A model generated the notes under the pieces. It did not search any database. It was not told the DNA's origin and saw only the letters and a list, made by a program, of their open reading frames with translations. This document shows positions 40,601 through 52,139 of a stretch of DNA of 64,000 nt, one piece after another. Every line of letters begins with the position of its first letter. The stretch's first letter is position 1. This DNA is from Pteria penguin (taxonomy: Eukaryota > Mollusca > Bivalvia > Pterioida > Pteriidae): contig CM068586.1 of NCBI GenBank assembly GCA_035048485.1, forward strand, positions 32,396,849 through 32,460,848. Reading direction: 5' to 3'. A program made the translations under genes and the position numbers.

Positions 40601-42974
40601 TCATTAAATTTTTACATTAGCGAAATGAGATAAAAATTCATGATTTTACAGCAGAATCAATCTTTATTTATACATAGATCAAATAATTCCATCCAATCAC
40701 AGCACCTGATACATTGAAATAGTAGTCCCTCTTTCCTACACCATATCAGCCAATCACGGCTCTCGTTAATTACCTTTCTTTGACCAGGAAGGTCAAAGCA
40801 TAGTAATTCCATTTCCCATAGGGTCCCATGTTAAATACCGAACTTCCAGCAAGATTTACACAACATCCTACATTTTAGCTATATATAATCCACATATCAA
40901 AATGTTTGTCAGACCCTCCTCTATCAGAATTTTAACAGTTTACTATAGGTTATCCACCTTAATTTCGAGAAAATCATGCTGGAAGGGGGATACCCCCAAA
41001 AATTGGCCAAAATTCAAATGTAAACAACCACCCCTTTTTAGGGCATTAAATTTTTACATTAGCGAAATGAGATAAAAATTCATGATTTTACAGCAGAATC
41101 AATCTTTATTTATACATAAATCAAATAATTTCATCCAATCACAGCTCCTGATACATTGAAATAGTAGTCCCTCTCTCCCTACACCACATCAGCCAATCAC
41201 GGCTCTCGTTAATTACCTTTCTTTGACCAGGAAGGTCAAAGCATAGTAATTCCATTTCCCATAGGGTCCCATGTTAAATTACCGAACGTCCAGCAAGATT
41301 TACACAACATCCTACATTTTATCTATATACCATCCATACATCAAAATGTTTGTCAGACCGTCCTCTATCAGAATTTTAACAGTTTACCATGCTGGAAGGG
41401 GGTCAACCCCAAAAATTGGCCAAAATTCAAATGTATACAACCAACTCTTTTGAGGTCATAAAATTTTTACATTAGCGAAATGAGATAAAAATTCATGATT
41501 TTACAGCAGAATCTTTATTTATAGATTGATCAAGTTCAAATAATTTCATCCAATCACAGCTCCTGATACATTGAAATAGTAGTCCCTCTCTCCCTACACC
41601 ACATCAGCCAATCACGGCTCTCGTTAATTACCTTTCTTTGACCAGGAAGGTCAAAGCATAGTAATTCCATTTCCCATAGGGTCCCATGTTAAATTACCGA
41701 ACTTCCAGCATGATTTACACAACATCCTACATTTTAGCTATATATAATCCACATATCAAAATGTTTGTCAGACCCTCCTCTATCAGAATTTTAACAGTTT
41801 ACTATAGGTTATCCACCTTAATTTCGAGAAAATCATGCTGGAAGGGGGATACCCCCAAAAATTGGCCAAAATTCAAATGTAAACAACCACCCCTTTTTAG
41901 GGCATTAAATTTTTACATTAGCGAAATGAGATAAAAATTCATGATTTTACAGCAGAATCAATCTTTATTTATACATAAATCAAATAATTTCATCCAATCA
42001 CAGCTCCTGATACATTGAAATAGTAGTCCCTCTCTCCCTACACCACATCAGCCAATCACGGCTCTCGTTAATTACCTTTCTTTGACCAGGAAGGTCAAAG
42101 CATAGTAATTCCATTTCCCATAGGGTCCCATGTTAAATTACCGAACTTCCAGCAAGATTTACACAACATCCTACATTTTAGCTATATATAATCCACATAT
42201 CAAAATGTTTGTCAGACCCTCCTCTATCAGAATTTTAACAGTTTACTATAGGTTATCCACCTTAATTTCGAGAAAATCATGCTGGAAGGGGGATACCCCC
42301 AAAAATTGGCCAAAATTCAAATGTAAACAACCACCCCTTTTTAGGGCATTAAATTTTTACATTAGCGAAATGAGATAAAAATTCATGATTTTACAGCAGA
42401 ATCAATCTTTATTTATACATAAATCAAATAATTTCATCCAATCACAGCTCCTGATACATTGAAATAGTAGTCCCTCTCTCCCTACACCACATCAGCCAAT
42501 CACGGCTCTCGTTAATTACCTTTCTTTGACCAGGAAGGTCAAAGCATAGTAATTCCATTTCCCATAGGGTCCCATGTTAAATTACCGAACTTCCAGCAAG
42601 ATTTACACAACATCCTACATTTTAGCTATATATAATCCACATATCAAAATGTTTGTCAGACCTCCTCTATCAGAATTGTAACAGTTTACTATAGGTTATC
42701 CACCTTAATTTCGAGAAAATCATGCTGGAAGGGGGATACCCCCAAAAATTGGCCAAAATTCAAATGTAAACAACCACCCCTTTTTAGGGCATTAAATTTT
42801 TACATTAGCGAAATGAGATAAAAATTCATGATTTTACAGCAGAATCAATCTTTATTTATACATAAATCAAATAATTTCATCCAATCACAGCACCTGATAC
42901 ATTGAAATAGTAGTCCCTCTCTCCCTACACCACATCAGCCAATCACGGCTCTCGTTAATTACCTTTCTTTGACC

Positions 42975-43480
42975 GGAAAGATAAGAAAGTTTTTTGAAGT
43001 TGAAATGCGACAAAGAACATAAAACAAAACAAAACTTGCTGCAGAAGAATTGAATAGAAGGTACCTTTGTATTTACTCCCAAATTTTGTGGCAAATCTAG
43101 TTTATACAATACTAATTCTTTAGTTGATATTTGCTATGACATGTCAAGGTACGGTTTTGTATAATATACGGCACCGTCCATTTGATATTCTAGGGGGGGG
43201 GAAGCCTAGGATGTTTTGAAAAAAAAATTCTGCCCTGATTTTGACTAAAAAAATATGATCTTGCTCAGTCACACAGTGAAAAAATAATCTGTCTCCAATA
43301 AATTACGGTAATCTAAAATCATACATTGGAAAAAATCAAGTGATAAAACTCAATTTTTCCTGGATAGCTTTGCTCGCCAGAATTATACATAACACAACAG
43401 TTTGTGTTATTGTGATCTTTTGTTCTTCATCAGTTCAGTCATGGGCAAACCTACCATATTTTTAACTTGAATTTGATGGC
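42975..43480. other. Non-coding stretch right of the satellite
   Basis: No gene. The satellite ends exactly at GACC and is followed by ggaaagataag. 43180-43330 contains a poly-G run and 'tctgccctgattttgac', which resembles a dispersed bivalve-type repeat. Confidence 0.45.
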
Positions 43481-44345
43481 AAAATCATCAGATAGTTCGG
43501 ATTTCTATTGGTACTAACTGTGCACCTCTTATAGCAGATTTGTTTCTATATTGTTATGTGGGGTGGGGTTTCATGTATTCTATTAAAAATCTATACGGTT
43601 CAACCTTATTGAGATGTTGGATGATACATCTAGTTACATGTACATGCATCTTGACGACATCTTAGTTATTGATAACCCAGAGTTTGAAAGATATATAGCT
43701 AATGTATACCCACCTAAACTTCAGTAAAACAAAGCCAGTATTTGTGATACAGAAACACTTTTCTTTGACCTATACATTAAGACAATTAACAATAAAATTC
43801 ATACAAAAATTTATGATAAACATGACGATTTTAGATTTCCTGTGGTAAATTTCCCTTAGTTGGAAAGTTACAGATATTCCTAGACTAGACTCCCAGCATA
43901 TGGTATCTATAAAATTCAGGGGGTTTTTTTCGATCTGACAGCGCCTGCACTAACGTTTTGGAGTTTCATACAAAAAAAAATTACAAATAATGTTTGAACT
44001 TCTAACTCTGGGTTACAAGTATCATAAACTTAGAAAAGCCTTCGGAAATTGTTTTACGTCCTATTCAGAACTTTTATCAAAATTCAGAAATATTACTTTA
44101 TATCCAATGGAATTTCCCATCCCAATTTCTGCGTTGATCTTGTGTACATAAGAGGGTTCTAACAAGTTTATCTAGTCGGGTTCCAAATAGTGAAAGGCCT
44201 TCGTGATTTACAATAGCATGACCCGGAGATCATCAAAAAGACAATAATTCGTGTATCAACCCCTTCTACACTCTTATATAAAAATTTTGACTTGAACGCT
44301 GATTAACAGGCGGATGGGGACTATATATTGGGCCTTGTTGAACCC
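43480..44345 (+). pseudogene. Decayed Penelope-like reverse transcriptase, 5' part
   Basis: Plus-strand frames give GISIGTNCAPLIADLFLYCY, LDDILVIDNPEFERYI and a degraded C-terminal part. These match the better preserved copy at 59594-60746 (GIPMGTNCAPLIADLFLYCY; YLDDILVIDNPEFEQFI). Internal stops and frameshifts show it is dead. The nucleotide match runs to 'ggggactatatattgggccttgtt', is then interrupted by a 490-bp insert, and resumes at about 44833. Confidence 0.75.
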
Positions 44346-44832
44346 TTTTTTATATGGCAGGGGGCATATAGTGTTGCACTATGTCATTCCGTCATTTTGT
44401 CATTCCGAAACCTTGTCATCACAACTCCTCCCAAACCGTTCATCAGAATTTCACAAAACTTCACATGCAGGTAGGGCAGCATATGTAGATGTCCATGAAG
44501 GGAGGCAACTCTCAGGAGTTATGGGACTTTGAAATTAGAAAATGTGCATTGCATATGGCTGAACCTTATCATCGCAACTCCTAAACTATTCATCAGAATT
44601 TCACTAAACTTCATATGTAGATAAAGCAGCATATGTAGATATGCATAAAGGGAGGCAACTCTGCTCAGGAATTTTTTATCAGGAGTTATGGGACTTTGAA
44701 ACTAGAAAATGTGCATCGCATATGGCTGAACCTTGTTTGAATTTTCAAATATTAGTTCTGTGGGCAATTATATTTCACTACCTTAGCTGCCAGCGGGGGC
44801 ACCTGTGTCGCACCGACACATTAAAATTCTAG
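44346..44832 (+). mobile_element. Helitron-like non-autonomous insert
   Basis: Interrupts the Penelope-like relic; the other copy is continuous here. The 3' end has a 7-bp stem TGTGTCG (44804-44810), loop cac, CGACACA (44814-44820), then eight bases and CTAG (44829-44832) followed by host T. That is the standard Helitron 3' terminus (hairpin, then CTRR, insertion before T). The 5' TC cannot be seen ('ttttatatggcaggggg'), so the left end is approximate. It contains an internal imperfect duplication of about 160 bp (44411-44569 and 44570-44735). Confidence 0.6.
44411..44735 (+). repeat. Imperfect 160-bp tandem duplication
   Basis: Two copies share 'cagcatatgtagat', 'gggaggcaactct', 'caggagttatgggactttg' and 'gcatatggctgaacctt'. 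The second has about 15 extra bases. It lies within the Helitron-like insert. Confidence 0.8.
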
Positions 44833-44940
44833 TTCAATGAAGAAATGGTCCTGAACCTCATTCCTTCTTATTGTTAATAAGTACTGTTACATATCAATTA
44901 ATTAAGGCAGAACACAGTTTACGGTTCATGAGGGGTGGAC
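44833..44940 (+). pseudogene. Decayed Penelope-like element, part after the insert
   Basis: 'gaagaaatggtcctgaacctcattcc' resumes the match to 60768-60870 ('gagacatggtcctgaacctcgtcccc'), ending near 'cagtttacggttcatga'. Confidence 0.65.
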
Positions 44941-45022
44941 AGGGAGTAGTAGCAACCCCAGGTAAATTTTGAAGCGTATTCATATCTTTATGTGCTCAGT
45001 CTTTCTGAAAATTACTTTACAT

Positions 45023-46155
45023 CACTAGCCGGTAGGGCTAGTCCAGCCCAAACTTTTACTAGCCAGAGGAAAATTCTGCTAGCCCAGACAAAAAGTCTTT
45101 AATCTTGATAAATCTTAATTTTATAATTCATTGTTGTACACGAATTATTAAGTCATAATCATTATTACACTTGTCATTGCACTAAATTTTGCGTATTGAA
45201 AAGCATGTCACTGACGAGGACGTATCTGCAATTTGCAAGACTAAAACGATACACTACCCTCAGGATGTGGGCATTATAAAAATTAATGTGACCAATACTT
45301 CTTAAATTTAAAGAAAAATTTTAATTAAGGGACAAGATCAAAACTTTATCCATACTCATTCTGTAATTTCATTAAAACGTCATTGGGATATGTACAGTAA
45401 TTTCTTTAAATCTGCGCATATCCATCATTTTGTATAAGACAAAGATACATATATTATATGCATTCATGAATGCATTCACGAATAGAAATAGAAATTTGTT
45501 GAACCACAACACATTTAATCTTCTTAATTTCATAACCCATTTGAGTGCAAGATTTCTGGTAAATCACTTGCTTGGTCATTAGATAGATACATTAAAGATA
45601 ATTTATCTGACTATACTGTAGAGAAAGTTTACAATAATATGTTTTGATTTCAATTTTTAAAGTTCTATTTGCGTTTTTGAGAGATCGTTTTCTTTTTGTA
45701 TTCAGAATTTCCTCTGATAAATTAAACTGCAAAAAATCATGTAAAATTTTTCAATAAATCTGAGTTTTAAACCAAATCAAAATGTTCCAAATAAGATATA
45801 ATATGCCATCATTGACGTAGTTTTTAAGAAATCAAAAACATTCGCTTATCTAAAAACTGTACTGCATGGAGATTATAGAAGATTATTTAACACTAGAGAT
45901 TATAAAACGAAAGTCTAACAGCTGAATCGAACTGAAATTCAGACAGTTGTATCAAACACCGAGTCAAAAGAAAATATCGAGCCGAATTAAAATTGCAATG
46001 AATCGTTTCAGTCCTACTAGCAATGCGTTATCTTTTGTTCTCAAAAATTTCTTTTACTGAGACATCGATATTTTTAATATCCAGTCGGGCTTTTTAAAAA
46101 TCAAATTTTACTAGCCCAAAGGAAATTTTTGGTAGCGTCGGGCGTCGGGCTAGTG
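45023..46155. mobile_element. Possible DNA transposon remnant with CACTAGCC ends
   Basis: Starts CACTAGCC (45023-45030) and ends GGCTAGTG (46148-46155), an 8-bp terminal inverted repeat. Subterminal copies of CTAGCCC and 'ttttactagcc' lie near both ends, also in inverted arrangement. The roughly 1.1 kb between has no coding frame. No target duplication was seen, so ends and class are uncertain. Confidence 0.4.
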
Positions 46156-47125
46156 AGTTTTCGTACTATGTGCTTAAGGTATTTGGATAGAGCTCAGTGA
46201 GATAAATTCAAGACAGTTTTCCTTTTGGTGATATATCAATTTTACTAAAAGTTATGGCAGTTTGAAGATGCCAAATTTTTACATTTTCGTAGATTTATTT
46301 CCTTTTTATAATTCATGATTGATTTTGCGACTAAGACCAGCATCAAGCCTCAAATGGGTCCAGGTGAATCCCTGGTAGGGGTCAGAGTGCGAGGTGAAAC
46401 TCCTCGAAATTTCAGCGAATTTAGAATTTTGATATTAAAAATTCCATAAAAAAACAATGCCAACTGCTGTAAAATTTTACGAAAACAGCATATACATTGT
46501 ACATTCAAATACATGTAAATATCAATCATAGTAGACCTATATCCTACGAACTTGTGTGTATATATTTCTGTTTTTGCATGAAGAGCGGTAAATTCATCTG
46601 AACTTATTCCTTACATGTCATGAATGCCAGTGTTTTCATTTAAAAGCTACGCGGTTTTAATTTAAAGAGGTATGTATTACACAACTGGGGAAAATTTTAT
46701 TCAATTCATACAAAGTTTACTCGCAATTTCAAGGAAACAAGCAAGCCCCCAAGCGTTTTAAGCCTTGGTCTTGCATCAGGGACTGAATGCTGTGTGAAAA
46801 ATTTTGCTCACCCCCTAATATTAAATCTTGGATCCGCCCCGAACACGTCTAATTAGATCGAAATTTGCCATTGCCCAACGTAAAATTTAGACGATACGTA
46901 ACTGACCATTGCGCAAACAAATACTACACAGCATGAATTGCATTTCAATGGTAATTTTTAACGTTAAAAATATGATCTAACACTGCGGATCGATTTTCAG
47001 CGAGGGTGACATTTCATGCCAAGGTCACATTTTCACGCGTCCGTGCGGTCAATTAATAACGGATTAGGTCTATTTTTAAGGTAAAAATTCGACTCTTAAA
47101 CCGTTGAAAAACTAATTCGTGGGTC
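46156..47125. other. Non-coding stretch
   Basis: No gene. 46790-46830 carries 'ttggatccgcccc', a single hAT-MITE-like end. 46880-47120 has 'aacgttaaaa'/'ggtcaatt' words like those at 9790-9910, probably pieces of one dispersed repeat. Confidence 0.4.
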
Positions 47126-47140
47126 AGTTCTCAACGGGGA
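47126..47140 (+). repeat. Target-site duplication, left, of SINE
   Basis: agttctcaacgggga; perfect 15-base repeat at 47391-47405. Confidence 0.92.
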
Positions 47141-47390
47141 GGGGACCAGGTAGCGCATTTGGTAGCGCGCTCGCTTCTCACAAATGCGACCCGGGTTGGA
47201 TTCCCGGTGTGGTATGTGAGATGGTTGGGCTGTCACCAACCTGGCTTCGTGGGTCTTCTCCAGGTACTCCGGTTTCCTCCCACACAAACGACACCCCTTA
47301 CGCCAAGATATGTGCCAACGAGCAAGATTTATATAAGTTGTTAACTTGTTTCTTAATCGCTGTAAAATAAATAAAGTTTAAATTTTTTTT
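47141..47390 (+). mobile_element. tRNA-derived SINE
   Basis: The head is tRNA-like, with an A-box 'tagcgcatttggtagcgcgct' and B-box 'gggttggattcccgg', the internal Pol III promoter. The body contains 'gggtcttctccaggtactcc' and 'ggtttcctcccac', conserved words I associate with widespread invertebrate SINEs (MetaSINE-type assignment is only a guess). The tail ends 'aaataaataaagtttaaattttttttt'. It is 250 bp, bracketed by a perfect 15-bp target-site duplication. Open frames crossing it are incidental. Confidence 0.85.
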
Positions 47391-47405
47391 AGTTCTCAAC
47401 GGGGA
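47391..47405 (+). repeat. Target-site duplication, right, of SINE
   Basis: agttctcaacgggga; partner of 47126-47140. Confidence 0.92.
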
Positions 47406-49045
47406 TCACTTTTTAATGTTACACCGGAATGGGAAGATGTAATTAGGTATAGATCTGTTCAGTTAGCGGGTGATCATGAATGCAAAAACTGCAATATATT
47501 GTATTATTTACATACATGCATGCATAAAAACAAGTACTGTACGCGAAGTAACAAGTCATAAGTATTTGCAGTTCGAGATTTCTCTGTATCAGTCAGTGTT
47601 ACCTTTGGGAGCACAACCTGAGCTTATCGCCATATTTTCAACTGGAATATGAAACACAGCACTTTTCAATTCGTCAACAATATGAATATACCAAGTAGAT
47701 TTACACCAGATAGAGTAGCAAAAAAAAAAAAAAAATGCGAGAAATCTGGATTTCCCGTTTTTCATTTCGTGTTTACAAGATTCAATATTAAAACATGTTT
47801 TGCTTGTACCGCCTTTAAGAAGAGGACTATTTGCTTGTTCTATTTGTGGCGATAAGAAACAACGTACATTCTTATCTTAGATGTCTAATCACATCATTTA
47901 TCACTCAAAGCAATTATCCATTATATGACAAAGGTCATCCACAAAGAAATTTAGATATCTGCAATGCCCGCGTGAAACCCAGGAACGTGGGGATCAGATA
48001 ATGAATTACTCTGATGTGCGCAATTTTTGGATGTGAATATCTTGGTATATAGTGCCTATGGATCTAAACTTGACTGTTTGAAATTCAGTCCTTGTGATTC
48101 AAATGAGACTTCGTGTGCAGCAATTTATCTGTATCATAGAAATGAATATCACCATGACGTTGTTACATCTATGGACATTATGGAATTAAGGTCAATATAA
48201 ACAGATAGAAGATAAAAATTACAGTTGTTGTTGCTGATAGTGAAGAAGATTTGTCCATAGTGTATATTAATTTTGAAGGTACTAAACATTTACTATTTTG
48301 CATAAAATGTAGGGCCAAGTAAGGCAATGACTTTGTTTCGTGTAAATTGAACCAGAAACACAGAGCTTTACGGCTTGTTAGTCTCTTCTCAGTTATACCA
48401 ATATAATATTATTTTGGTACATTTGAGGCGCGAGGGGGGGGGGGGGGGGGTAATTGAGGCCGAAAGCACTTGCAATTAAACTTTGATTTAAGCAATATAA
48501 ACTGTATCTTCATCTGATATGTTTTTTCTTACACCTGTTTTTCATGGTGTTATTTATTGACTTAACAAATATCACATACTAAAATATCGTCAAAATAATT
48601 CCTATATGTAATACATTCCATGTGAGATGTCAGCTCTTTCTACCCTTTTAGTAATAATGTTTAGCCAGTCTAGGGTCACGTCTACACTTAACGGCATATC
48701 ATCTCCTAAAAGGGTAGTTAAGATGCAGTTACATTTCCAGGAAGATTTAAATGTTTTATCTAGTTTGTTGAGGTAGGAGAGATCAACTTTCTTGTCATAT
48801 TCATTTGTGCAATGTAAAAGTTTGATAACGCATGTTTTTAAAATTCATTATAGATACGTCTGTTGAAGCCAAAAATTATATACATATTAGTACTGCAGTG
48901 TATATTCATGATTGTATATATGTTGACAGTACTGTGATTTATAAAAGCCTTTATGACGATTAAGTCTCATCTATTCTTTGTGCACTCTGTATCATGTAAC
49001 TTAAATATTTTGTCTGATTTAATAAAAGAACACTCCAGTAAATGT
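47406..49045. other. Non-coding stretch
   Basis: No supportable gene; short open frames at 47470-47652 and 47649-47855 have no recognisable domains. A 17-base poly-G run sits at 48434-48450. Confidence 0.45.
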
Positions 49046-49135
49046 CTCTCACACACACACACCTACACGCACACACACACATCTGTACACCCCCTTACAC
49101 AGACACACCCCCTCACACACACACACACTCACACT
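49046..49135 (+). repeat. CA-rich microsatellite
   Basis: Interrupted CA repeats with cacctacacg and ccccttacac interruptions; the His/Thr open frame over it is an artefact. Confidence 0.9.
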
Positions 49136-49265
49136 TATGATGATAATAACAACAAATAAATAAACAGTTGAGGATGGATATATAGATGGTAGACTATTCC
49201 CCTATCCATTTGATAAAGTCTGAGTGGATGGGAATCTATCCCCGTATTTATTACATAGATTGATT

Positions 49266-49525
49266 ATTGTTTTACGTCATTCCACGTTTATTTCACGTAT
49301 ATGGTGACGGCATCTGCTTGAAGCATTGCATAGAAATTTTTCCTTTGCAACGAACCCACTCGAAGAGGTGAGGGATCTTTTATGTGCCACGCCTACTGTG
49401 AAATGGGACCTTTGATTGTACTGTCTCATCCAAATGACAGAACACCGGTGTGCCCAGGACTGAACTCGAACTCGGGACCTTTAGATCATTAGCCAAGCAC
49501 TAAATCCACTAGGTCACACCGGCTT
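49266..49525 (-). mobile_element. V-SINE (RUDI-like), second copy
   Basis: Read on the minus strand it has a tRNA-like head (gtgacctagtgg A-box, gagttcgagttcag B-box), the V-domain word 'atttggatgagac', then 'aaagatccctcacc', 'agcagatgccgtcacca' and a tail 'gacgtaaaacaat'. It shares order and length with 7620-7892 but is more diverged. No target duplication was found. Confidence 0.8.
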
Positions 49526-49599
49526 CATATTTCTTAGAAGTCAGATTAGATGGAGGTATATTCCTAATCATGACTGAAGTCTGTATAAATGAGGAAATA

Positions 49600-50660
49600 T
49601 TCCCCATCTAACAGATGAGTTCTGACTAGATGGGGTAATATTCCCCGATCTCTCTGATGGAGTCTGTATGGATTGGGGAACGTTCCCCTATCTATCTCAT
49701 GGAGTCTATATAGATAGTGGAATATTCCCCTGTCTATCTGATGGAGTCTATATCGATGGGGGAACATTCCCCTATGTGTCTGATGGAGTCTATATAGATA
49801 GAAGAATATTCCCCTTTCTAACTGATGAAATGTATATAGTTGGAGGGATATTCCACTATCTATCTGATGGAGTCTATATAGATGGAGTAATATTCCCCTA
49901 TCAATATGATGGAGTCCATAGAGATGGAGGAACATTCCCCTTTCTATCTGATGGAGTCTATATAGATGGGGGAACATTCCCCTTTCTATCTGATGGAGTC
50001 TATATAGATAGAGGAATATTCCCCCTATCTATCTCATGGAGTCTATATAGATGGGGGAATATTCCCCTATCTATCTGATGGAGTCTATATAGATGGAGGA
50101 ACATTCCCCTATCTATCTGATGGAGTTTATAGAGATGAAGGAACATTCCCCTATCTATCTGATCGGAGTCTACAGAAATGGAGGCACATTCCCCTATCTA
50201 TCTGATGGAGTCTATAGAGATGGAGGAACATTCCCCTATCTATCTGATGGCGTCTGTATAGATGGAGGAACATTCCCCTATCTATCTGATGGAGTCCACA
50301 GAGATGGAGGAACATTCCCCTATCTATCTGATGGAGTCTATATAGATGGGGGAATATTCCCCTATCTATCTGATGGAGTCTATATAGATGGGGGAATATT
50401 CCCCTATCTATCTGATGGAGTCCATGGAGATGGAGGAATATTCCCCTATCTATCTGATGAAGTCTATATAGATAGAGGAATATTCCCCTATCTATCTGAT
50501 GGAGTCCATAGAGATGGAGGAACATTCCCCTATCTATCTGATAGAGTCTATATAGATGGGGGAATATTCCCCTATCTATCTGATGAAGTCTTTATAGATG
50601 GAGGAACATTCCCCTATCTTTTTGATGAATTCTTTACTAGATAGGGGAATATTCCCCTAT
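49600..50660 (+). repeat. 42-bp minisatellite, right array
   Basis: About 25 units of 42 bp (for example, gatggggg recurs at 50345 and 50387), each with 'ctatctatctgatggagtc' and mostly GGGGAATATTCCCC or its one-base variant with 'aacattcccc'. Open frames on both strands have a 14-residue period (DGGTFPYLSDGVYI on plus) because 42 is a multiple of three. No start context, signal or domain supports a protein. It is the inverted counterpart of 3793-4580 with more units. Confidence 0.92.
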
Positions 50661-50684
50661 CTATATTCACTTATCCTTTTCAGG

Positions 50685-50808
50685 AGGTCTGAATGGATAG
50701 GGGATAATTCTCCTATCTGTTGGTGAAAAGTTGATATTTTTCATTCATCTGTATATATTGATCCCAGAAAAAGGACAGAAAAATTTTCCTTTTTTATTCT
50801 GTAACGCC
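50685..50808 (+). repeat. Inverted-duplication segment flanking the right minisatellite
   Basis: Reverse-complement match to 3669-3792. The common sequence ends at 'gtaacgcc' (50801-50808). Confidence 0.75.
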
Positions 50809-52139
50809 ATAAGTATTTCTGAAATCAGATTATGTTATTATTCATATTAATCATGAGACATCTTAGTAAAATGCAGAATAATTATTGGTTTAAATACAAA
50901 ATGACAACTTTACCTAATGTAGCCTATTTATTTATATCAAATGCACCAGTAGATCCCTTTTGTAGTTGGAACTTGACATATCACCACACTGCATCCAGAA
51001 TTTGTGCACTTCATATGCAATATGCTTCCTAGGCCATATCTTAATGAAAATATAAAAGAATGGATGATAATGCCTCATTTTCAAAATTTTATACTTGATC
51101 TGTATTGACAAGAAGATTCTTCTTCTTCCATTACATACTAAGTGTACTATATATGTTACATTGTAATTGATCAATACTTAGATTAGCTGATTATAATATA
51201 TGTGTTATGTAATAGAAATTAATGCATTCCTAAAAACACATACTACAGTATAGTCATTACATTTCATGATTATTTTCAACTGAAGACTAGATTTTTTCAA
51301 ATAAACAGGCATTCTCTACCCAGAACTCTGACAGAGAATGATAAACAGGATAGCAAAACACCACCCCCTACTAGTATTTGAAAATATTTGCATCATAAAA
51401 TTTTAGTTGAATTGTTTCTTAAGAACCTTAATGTATTTCATATTTTCTCACTCAATACAGTATGTATTAGTGTAAATTATAAACAGAACTACTGATTACT
51501 TGTACATAAATACAGGATAGATATACATGGCCCTGGGTTTGAAATACGACTGTAGTGGCAGATTTAGAGGGCCCCCTTTTTTGCCACATATTTACATGTA
51601 AAAATTCAGATTTGGCATCAAAAATGACCGAGTAGTTTGGCTAATACACATGTGCCCTCCCCTCCCCTTTTCAAAAATTTTGGATCCGCCACTGGATTGT
51701 TTACCTCTGCTCCCGTTCTATATACGATAAATTTAGACGAATCACACAAACAGTATTTACCTATCATCAGTATGTTGAGCTAAAAACCGTACCTCAACAA
51801 TTCTTCTTCCTCAGTTCCTGTATTCCAACATAAATCTCCATCAACATCGTTCAACTACTCTCTGCTAACTCGGGTACAGTACACGTGTGCCGGTTGTTTT
51901 TAGTACACGTACGCTAGTTCCGATCTACTTTTCGATTTTAAATGCTCCCTTTTCCACTTTTGATTAAGATATTTGATTATCAGAAACAAATTTACATCGA
52001 GATTTTCTTTTTTACTCATCTTAACTTTCAATATTCGCCTCAATCGTGTCTTCTGCTCTTATAGCGCTTTGTATCGAATGTAAACAATCTTACGTCATTT
52101 TTATCAACCGATGCATTCCGAACGGCGCTATATTCGGAT
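50809..52139. other. Non-coding stretch between duplicated segments
   Basis: No supported gene. It contains a hAT-like MITE (51553-51694). 51880-52139 is less AT-rich, with TGACGTAA (minus strand, CRE-like) and paired 'agtacacgt' words; it could be an old promoter, but no gene follows on either strand. Confidence 0.4.
51553..51694. mobile_element. Short hAT-like MITE
   Basis: Left end 'tagtggcagatttagaggg' and right end 'ggatccgccacta/g' are imperfect inverted repeats resembling the common CAGTGGCGGATCC-type hAT terminus. About 142 bp, no coding content; an 8-bp target duplication is not evident. Confidence 0.45.

Larger units (their letters stand above)
11157..42974 (+). repeat. 444-bp satellite array (about 65 monomers)
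   Basis: Head-to-tail monomers of 444 bp, all in one orientation and mostly near-identical (for example 13357-13800). Each starts GGTCAAAGCATAG and ends TTTCTTTGACC, then a short spacer, usually AGGAA. The first and last eight bases are inverted repeats of each other, and the outer limits of the whole array fall exactly on these ends (GGTC at 11157, GACC ending at 42974). Most monomers contain the same 82-codon open frame, which I do not regard as a gene. Three carry an extra segment, and the array is broken by a 500-N gap. The copy number is estimated from span divided by 444. Confidence 0.97.

Noticed and set aside
11194..42378. Dozens of near-identical 82-codon open frames (one per satellite monomer) as a multi-copy gene family
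   Set aside because: They are conserved only because the whole monomer is. Frameshifts and truncations occur freely among copies, the non-frame part is equally conserved, and there is no domain, signal peptide or splice context.
11157..42974. CRISPR-like or rDNA-like tandem organisation
   Set aside because: The units are 444-bp near-identical repeats without unique spacers and contain no rRNA sequence.
49564..50644. Repeat protein of 14-residue units (both strands) from the minisatellite, also at 4073-4273
   Set aside because: The period of 42 bp automatically keeps frames open on both strands; units vary without codon pattern, and the reading frame breaks between units.
51899..52019. Minus-strand 39-codon frame beginning MSKKENLDVN below a CRE-like TGACGTAA
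   Set aside because: Too short, no domain, no splice donor before its stop; possibly the remains of a promoter region only.
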